From positions 86,198 to 150,197 of the forward strand of contig CALXAH010000005.1 of the NCBI GenBank assembly GCA_944386225.1: a DNA stretch of 64,000 nucleotides, in the 5' to 3' direction. The stretch comes from an uncultured Gemmiger sp. (GTDB lineage Bacteria > Bacillota > Clostridia > Oscillospirales > Ruminococcaceae). The position numbers and the translations under genes were made by a program. Under the pieces are notes generated by a model. It was not told the origin of the DNA, searched no databases, and saw only the letters and a program-made list of their open reading frames with translations. Numbering within the stretch: the stretch's first letter is position 1; every line of letters starts with the position of its first letter. This document shows positions 60,437-64,000 of the stretch, piece by piece.

Positions 60437-61694
60437 TCTGATCGTGGTAGGCGGCGGCCCCGCCGGGCTGGCGGCGGCCTGCAAGGCCTGGGAGGAAGGG
60501 GTGCAACGCATTCTGGTTCTGGAGCGTGACAAGGAACTGGGCGGCATCCTGAACCAGTGCATCCACAGCGGCTTCGGCCTGCAGCGCTTCAAGGAAGAAC
60601 TGACCGGCCCGGAATACGCCGGACGCTATATCAAAATGCTCCGGGAAACCGGGGTGGAGGTCAAGCTGGACTCGATGGTACTGCAGATTGTACCGGGGCA
60701 GGACGGCGCCCCCCATCAGGTGCACGCCATCAACGGCAAAGACGGCTATATGGTGCTGGAAACCAAGGCCATCGTGCTGGCCATGGGCTGCCGGGAACGC
60801 ACCCGGGGCGCCATCAGCATCCCGGGCGAGCGGGGTGCCGGCATCTTTACCGCGGGCGCGGCCCAGCGGTATCTGAATATGGAAGGCTACATGGTAGGCC
60901 GCCGGGTGGTAATCCTGGGTTCCGGCGACATCGGCCTGATCATGGCCCGCCGCATGACCCTGGAAGGCGCCAAGGTGCTGGCCTGTGTGGAGCTGATGCC
61001 CTACTCCGGCGGTCTGACCCGGAATATCGTGCAGTGCCTGGAGGACTTCGATATCCCGCTGTACCTGTCCCACACCATCACCGACATCAAGGGTCATGAC
61101 CGGGTGGAGCAGGTCACCGTGAGCCAGGTCGGCCCTGACCGGCGGCCGGTTCCGGGCACCGAGATGGTGTTTGACTGTGATACGGTACTGCTGAGCGTGG
61201 GCCTGATTCCGGAAAACGAACTGACCCGCCAGGCCGGCATCGGAATGGACCGGCGCACCAACGGCGCCGTGGTGTACGAAAACATGGAGACCGGTGTGCC
61301 GGGTATCTTTGCCTGCGGCAACGTGGTGCATGTACACGATCTGGTGGACTATGTATCCGCTGAGAGCGAGCGGGCGGGCGCGGCGGCCGCCGCCTATGTG
61401 AAGGGCGTTCAGGCGGAAGGCCCGGTGCTGGAACTGGCTACGGGTGACGGGGTAAGCTACACGGTGCCCCAGCATCTGCGGGTGGAAGCGCTGTCGAAAG
61501 CGGCGGAGGTGTTCTTCCGGGTAAACCGGGTAACCCACGCGGCCGAGATTCTGGCCACCGACGCGGCGGGCAAAACCATCGCCCGGTTCAAGCGGGAGCA
61601 CATGGCCCCCGGCGAGATGGAACGGGTGGCGTTGCCGCCCCAGCTGCTGAAGCAAGCGCAGGGCCCGCTGACTTTGAGCATTCGGGAGGTGTAA
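60429..61694 (+). CDS. Pyridine-nucleotide-type flavoprotein of the glycerol-3-phosphate dehydrogenase module
   Basis: The 421-residue protein overlaps the preceding gene by 8 bp. It has two nucleotide-binding folds: FAD at LIVVGGGPAGLAAACKA and a second at RVVILGSGDIGLIMARRM (about residue 158). The pattern GGILNQCIHSGFGL near residue 40 and PGIFACGNVVHVHDLVDYVS near 295 are typical of the clostridial branch next to GlpA-like proteins. It probably passes electrons between the dehydrogenase and NAD(P) or another carrier. Confidence 0.88.
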   Translation: MYDLIVVGGGPAGLAAACKAWEEGVQRILVLERDKELGGILNQCIHSGFGLQRFKEELTGPEYAGRYIKMLRETGVEVKLDSMVLQIVPGQDGAPHQVHAINGKDGYMVLETKAIVLAMGCRERTRGAISIPGERGAGIFTAGAAQRYLNMEGYMVGRRVVILGSGDIGLIMARRMTLEGAKVLACVELMPYSGGLTRNIVQCLEDFDIPLYLSHTITDIKGHDRVEQVTVSQVGPDRRPVPGTEMVFDCDTVLLSVGLIPENELTRQAGIGMDRRTNGAVVYENMETGVPGIFACGNVVHVHDLVDYVSAESERAGAAAAAYVKGVQAEGPVLELATGDGVSYTVPQHLRVEALSKAAEVFFRVNRVTHAAEILATDAAGKTIARFKREHMAPGEMERVALPPQLLKQAQGPLTLSIREV

Positions 61695-61698
61695 GGGC

Positions 61699-62055
61699 AT
61701 GAAAGAACTGATCTGCATTGTATGCCCCAAGGGCTGCCATCTGAAGGTGGATGAAGAAAACGGCTATGCCGTGACCGGCAACAGCTGTCCCCGTGGGGCG
61801 GAATACGGCAAAAACGAACTGAGCAATCCCACCCGTATGCTGACCAGCACCGTTTGCATTGAGGGCGGCATCTACCCGCGCCTGCCGGTCAAAACCAGCC
61901 AGGCGATTCCCAAATCGCTGCTGTTTGCGGCCATGGACGAGATCGCCAAGGTGCGGCTGACCGCTCCGGTGACCTGCGGCCAGGTGCTGATTTCCAATCT
62001 GCTGGATACCGGCGCCGATCTGGTGGCCAGCCGGGATATGGACGCCACGAAATAA
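61699..62055 (+). CDS. DUF1667 iron-sulfur-type small subunit
   Basis: The 118-residue protein begins MKELICIVCPKGCHLKVDE, with the CxxxxC pair, and has further cysteines in TGNSCPRGAEYG and a C-terminal VTCGQVLIS. This is the DUF1667 pattern. The cysteines suggest an iron-sulfur cluster, so it may act as the GlpC-like or electron-transfer piece of the module. It lies four bases after the flavoprotein and is closed by a strong terminator. Confidence 0.9.
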   Translation: MKELICIVCPKGCHLKVDEENGYAVTGNSCPRGAEYGKNELSNPTRMLTSTVCIEGGIYPRLPVKTSQAIPKSLLFAAMDEIAKVRLTAPVTCGQVLISNLLDTGADLVASRDMDATK

Positions 62056-62059
62056 TCAT

Positions 62060-62105
62060 AAAAAGCCGGGGCGGGAACGCTTGTGCGTTCCCGCCCCGGC
62101 TTTTT
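62060..62105. terminator. Bidirectional terminator with 21-bp stem
   Basis: A perfect 21-bp stem (62060-62080 with 62085-62105) has a 4-base loop, with A5 at one foot and T5 at the other. It ends the dehydrogenase unit and the convergent phosphorylase gene. Confidence 0.92.
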
Positions 62106-62109
62106 GCGT

Positions 62110-62835
62110 TCAGCCCTGCTCCCGGTCGGCAGCGATCAGGCTGCGCAGCGCGTCGCAGGCGATCCGGATGGTCTTGTCCATATCGCCCCAGTTCATGATG
62201 GCGCCTGCCCGGCAGCCCCGGACTGCGGCCACCACAAACAGGGTGGCGCACTCCATCTCCGAACAGAGCACATTGCCTTTCTGCCAGGCTTCCCACCGGC
62301 GGCGCAGCCGGGCCTCCACCGGCGAACAGGCCGGATCCAGTTCGCCGTAAAACGAGTCCTTGGAATGGGAAAGCCCTTCCACATACGGAAGGCCGGTGCG
62401 GGCCGCCGCCCGGGCGAGCGCCTCCACCACATGCCGGTTTGCCATGGCCGGATAGCCCGCCGGAACATACTGCAGGGTGGTGCCCTCGTCCCGCACCGAT
62501 CCGGTGACGATGACCCCCGCGTACCGCTCGTAATCCTCATCACTTTGAACCGCACCCGCTGTGCCCACCCGGATGAAGGTATCCGCACCGCAGCGGATCA
62601 GTTCTTCCACCGCGATCGCCGTGGAGGGGCCGCCCATACCGGTGGAGGTCACCGCAACGGGCACGCCGTCCAGCTTGCCGACCCAGGTTTTGTGCTCCCG
62701 GTTGTGGGCCACCAGCTTGGGCTCATCAAAACAGCTGGCAATCAGATCGGTACGGAACGGGTCGCCCGGCAGCAGCACATAGCGTCCCACATCCCCTTTG
62801 CCCAGCTGAATATGTTTGCATTTTTCGGTTTCCAT
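62110..62835 (-). CDS. udp: Uridine phosphorylase-type nucleoside phosphorylase
   Basis: From the ATG at 62835 (behind AAGGAGAA) the protein has 241 residues. NP-I family motifs are present: VLLPGDPFRTDLIA at the N-terminus, STGMGGPSTAIAVEEL and IRVGTAGAVQ in the middle, and the family pattern CSEMECATLFVVA. It cleaves nucleosides with phosphate, most likely uridine. The choice between uridine and purine substrates is not decided. It follows the membrane-protein gene by 50 bp. Confidence 0.9.
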   Translation of the reverse strand: METEKCKHIQLGKGDVGRYVLLPGDPFRTDLIASCFDEPKLVAHNREHKTWVGKLDGVPVAVTSTGMGGPSTAIAVEELIRCGADTFIRVGTAGAVQSDEDYERYAGVIVTGSVRDEGTTLQYVPAGYPAMANRHVVEALARAAARTGLPYVEGLSHSKDSFYGELDPACSPVEARLRRRWEAWQKGNVLCSEMECATLFVVAAVRGCRAGAIMNWGDMDKTIRIACDALRSLIAADREQG

Positions 62836-62885
62836 TTTGCCATTCTCCTTCCCGGTTGCTTTGTTTATCTGCTGCACCCCGGCCA

Positions 62886-64000
62886 TCAGGCGGCCGTTTC
62901 CCGGTGCAGAAAGTCATTTTTCAGCGCATATACCACACCGGTTTCCAGGGCTTTTCCTTCGTCGTCGGCGCGGCCTGCGTAGGGCAGCCAGTCCTCGGTG
63001 GCCTGTTCGGCAAAGAACAGATTGTACTGCCGGGCCTCGATGCGGGAACCCAGCGCCCCGCCAAAACCGCCCGGATCATCCTGCGCGTAATCATCCCGGT
63101 ATACCGCATCCACCCGGGCAGGGGCCAGCAGATAGGGCAGGCAGCGCGCCTGGTTGGCGTATTCGCTGCTGTCGGCCGCTACCAGCACAATGGGAGCCTC
63201 CTGGGGATCGTACTGCTGCAGATAGGTTTTAAGGGGTTGGGCCCATTCGCCGGTCTGCCGGTGGGCCTGCTGAAAGCCGCCCCAGAGCTGGCTGTAAACA
63301 CCCGGCAGCAGCCCTGCCGCATGCGTCCAGTTGGCTGTGACCAGCAGCACCAGCAGGCAGGCCGCCGCCAGCCAGCTGCGGCGGGGCAGCCGGACGGAAA
63401 ATCCAGCCCGCACTGCAAGGTATACAAGCCAGAGCGTCCCGGCGGCAAAAAACGGGCTCATATAGCGGGCATAGGCGGAGAAGATCTCCCGCTCCCAGGG
63501 TTCAAACAGGAACAGATAGCTGAAACAGAGCGCCGCCGCAAACAGCACCGCCGAAGCCAGCAGCACGATACCCGTCCGGCGGCCTGCGGCACGCCATTCC
63601 GGCCTGCGGCGGAACACCTGCCAGGCCAGCACCGCCAGCACGGCGGTAAAAGCCAGCGCGCTCAGCCCCAGGCAGCTGCCGTTGATCGGCTCCTGCGCCA
63701 GGGTGCGCAGATACCCGGTCAAAGTGCCGGACCAGGAAAGAGGATCCAGCAGCATCCGGGCCAGATTGTCCAGCGTAAAGGCGGTGTGGGCCTCCTCGGT
63801 CAGGTAGCTGCTCAGGCCCCGTATCCGGCACATAAGCTGCCAGCTGCCCCAGGATGCCGCCGGCGCCAGCCACCACAGCAGGGTCAGACACCAGCGTGTG
63901 CGCCGCATCAGCAGCAGGGTAACACACAGCGCGGTAATAAGCGCAAACAGGGTAGCGGTCTGCTTGCAGAGCGGCAGCGCGAGCAGCACCGCCTGGATCT
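62886..64000 (-). CDS. Polytopic membrane protein, C-terminal part (cut by window end)
   Basis: The frame is open to the right window edge; about 371 codons are visible. Roughly seven hydrophobic segments come first, with a large extracellular loop (SYLTEEAHTAFTLDNLARML). A soluble C-terminal domain of about 130 residues follows (TYLQQYDPQEAPIVLVAADSSEY). The layout resembles GT39/ArnT-like glycosyltransferase membrane proteins, which use lipid-linked sugars. Without the N-terminal catalytic part I cannot confirm this. Confidence 0.7.
   Translation of the reverse strand, partial: IQAVLLALPLCKQTATLFALITALCVTLLLMRRTRWCLTLLWWLAPAASWGSWQLMCRIRGLSSYLTEEAHTAFTLDNLARMLLDPLSWSGTLTGYLRTLAQEPINGSCLGLSALAFTAVLAVLAWQVFRRRPEWRAAGRRTGIVLLASAVLFAAALCFSYLFLFEPWEREIFSAYARYMSPFFAAGTLWLVYLAVRAGFSVRLPRRSWLAAACLLVLLVTANWTHAAGLLPGVYSQLWGGFQQAHRQTGEWAQPLKTYLQQYDPQEAPIVLVAADSSEYANQARCLPYLLAPARVDAVYRDDYAQDDPGGFGGALGSRIEARQYNLFFAEQATEDWLPYAGRADDEGKALETGVVYALKNDFLHRETAA

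Overview
The window looks like chromosomal DNA of a high-G+C, low-copy-element clostridial Firmicute of the Oscillospiraceae/Ruminococcaceae type. The reasons are AAGGAGG-like ribosome binding sites, TTGnnn-17-TATAAT promoters, frequent GTG/TTG starts, and marker clusters of endospore-forming Firmicutes: spoIVB-spo0A, yaaL-bofA, mazG-hup-rqcP-yabP-yabQ-divIC-S1, walJ-rlmH, cdaA-cdaR and nfnAB. The genus is not determined. There are 63 protein genes (one cut by each window edge) and one RNA gene, rnpB. I see no transposase, phage, tRNA, rRNA or CRISPR array.

Layout. 1-4250: end of an unknown gene, a LysR regulator divergent from nfnAB (electron-bifurcating ferredoxin:NADP+ reductase), then a gene-free stretch packed with hairpins. 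4251-9600: Gfo/Idh/MocA oxidoreductase with a WG-repeat lipoprotein, an autoregulated XRE/membrane-protein pair, walJ-rlmH and murA. 9868-15311: two paralogous membrane-anchored G5/M23 peptidases flanking a C39-like peptidase, then an RluA-type pseudouridine synthase. 15554-18420: gdhA divergent from rnpB, then yaaL-bofA and an orphan membrane protein. 18483-23577: an RNA methyltransferase, then the mazG-hup-rqcP-yabP-yabQ-divIC-S1-hpf cluster. 23883-37026: a zinc-ribbon gene and a long minus-strand operon joining c-di-AMP synthesis (cdaA-cdaR), a flavoprotein, XpaC, RecJ, the (p)ppGpp enzyme, Dtd, a metallo-hydrolase, HemZ and a nucleoside kinase. 37125-40658: ispDF, spo0A and spoIVB.

40859-54033 is more accessory: a TetR-controlled ABC transporter, YbjQ, YitT, a MATE exporter, a PutP-type symporter, a phosphodiesterase, a NeuD-like/NahK-like fusion enzyme, and a MarR-controlled heterodimeric ABC exporter. 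54319-62055 is a glycerol locus. glpP and glpK run leftwards and a three-gene glycerol-3-phosphate dehydrogenase module runs rightwards. A membrane-embedded alpha/beta hydrolase sits between them. Both glp transcription units have an intrinsic terminator inside the leader, which fits GlpP antitermination. The window ends with a uridine-phosphorylase-type gene and the C-terminal part of a polytopic membrane protein.

Most notable observations: (i) Spo0A has Glu where the phospho-accepting Asp should be. (ii) Sporulation genes carry sequences resembling sigma-E promoters (yabP, yaaL-bofA) and a sigma-G promoter (spoIVB). (iii) The glycerol locus combines leader attenuators, an exact 0A box and a novel-looking hydrolase. 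(iv) A NeuD-like acetyltransferase is fused to a NahK-like sugar kinase. (v) Several regulator genes show clear palindromic operators over their own promoters.
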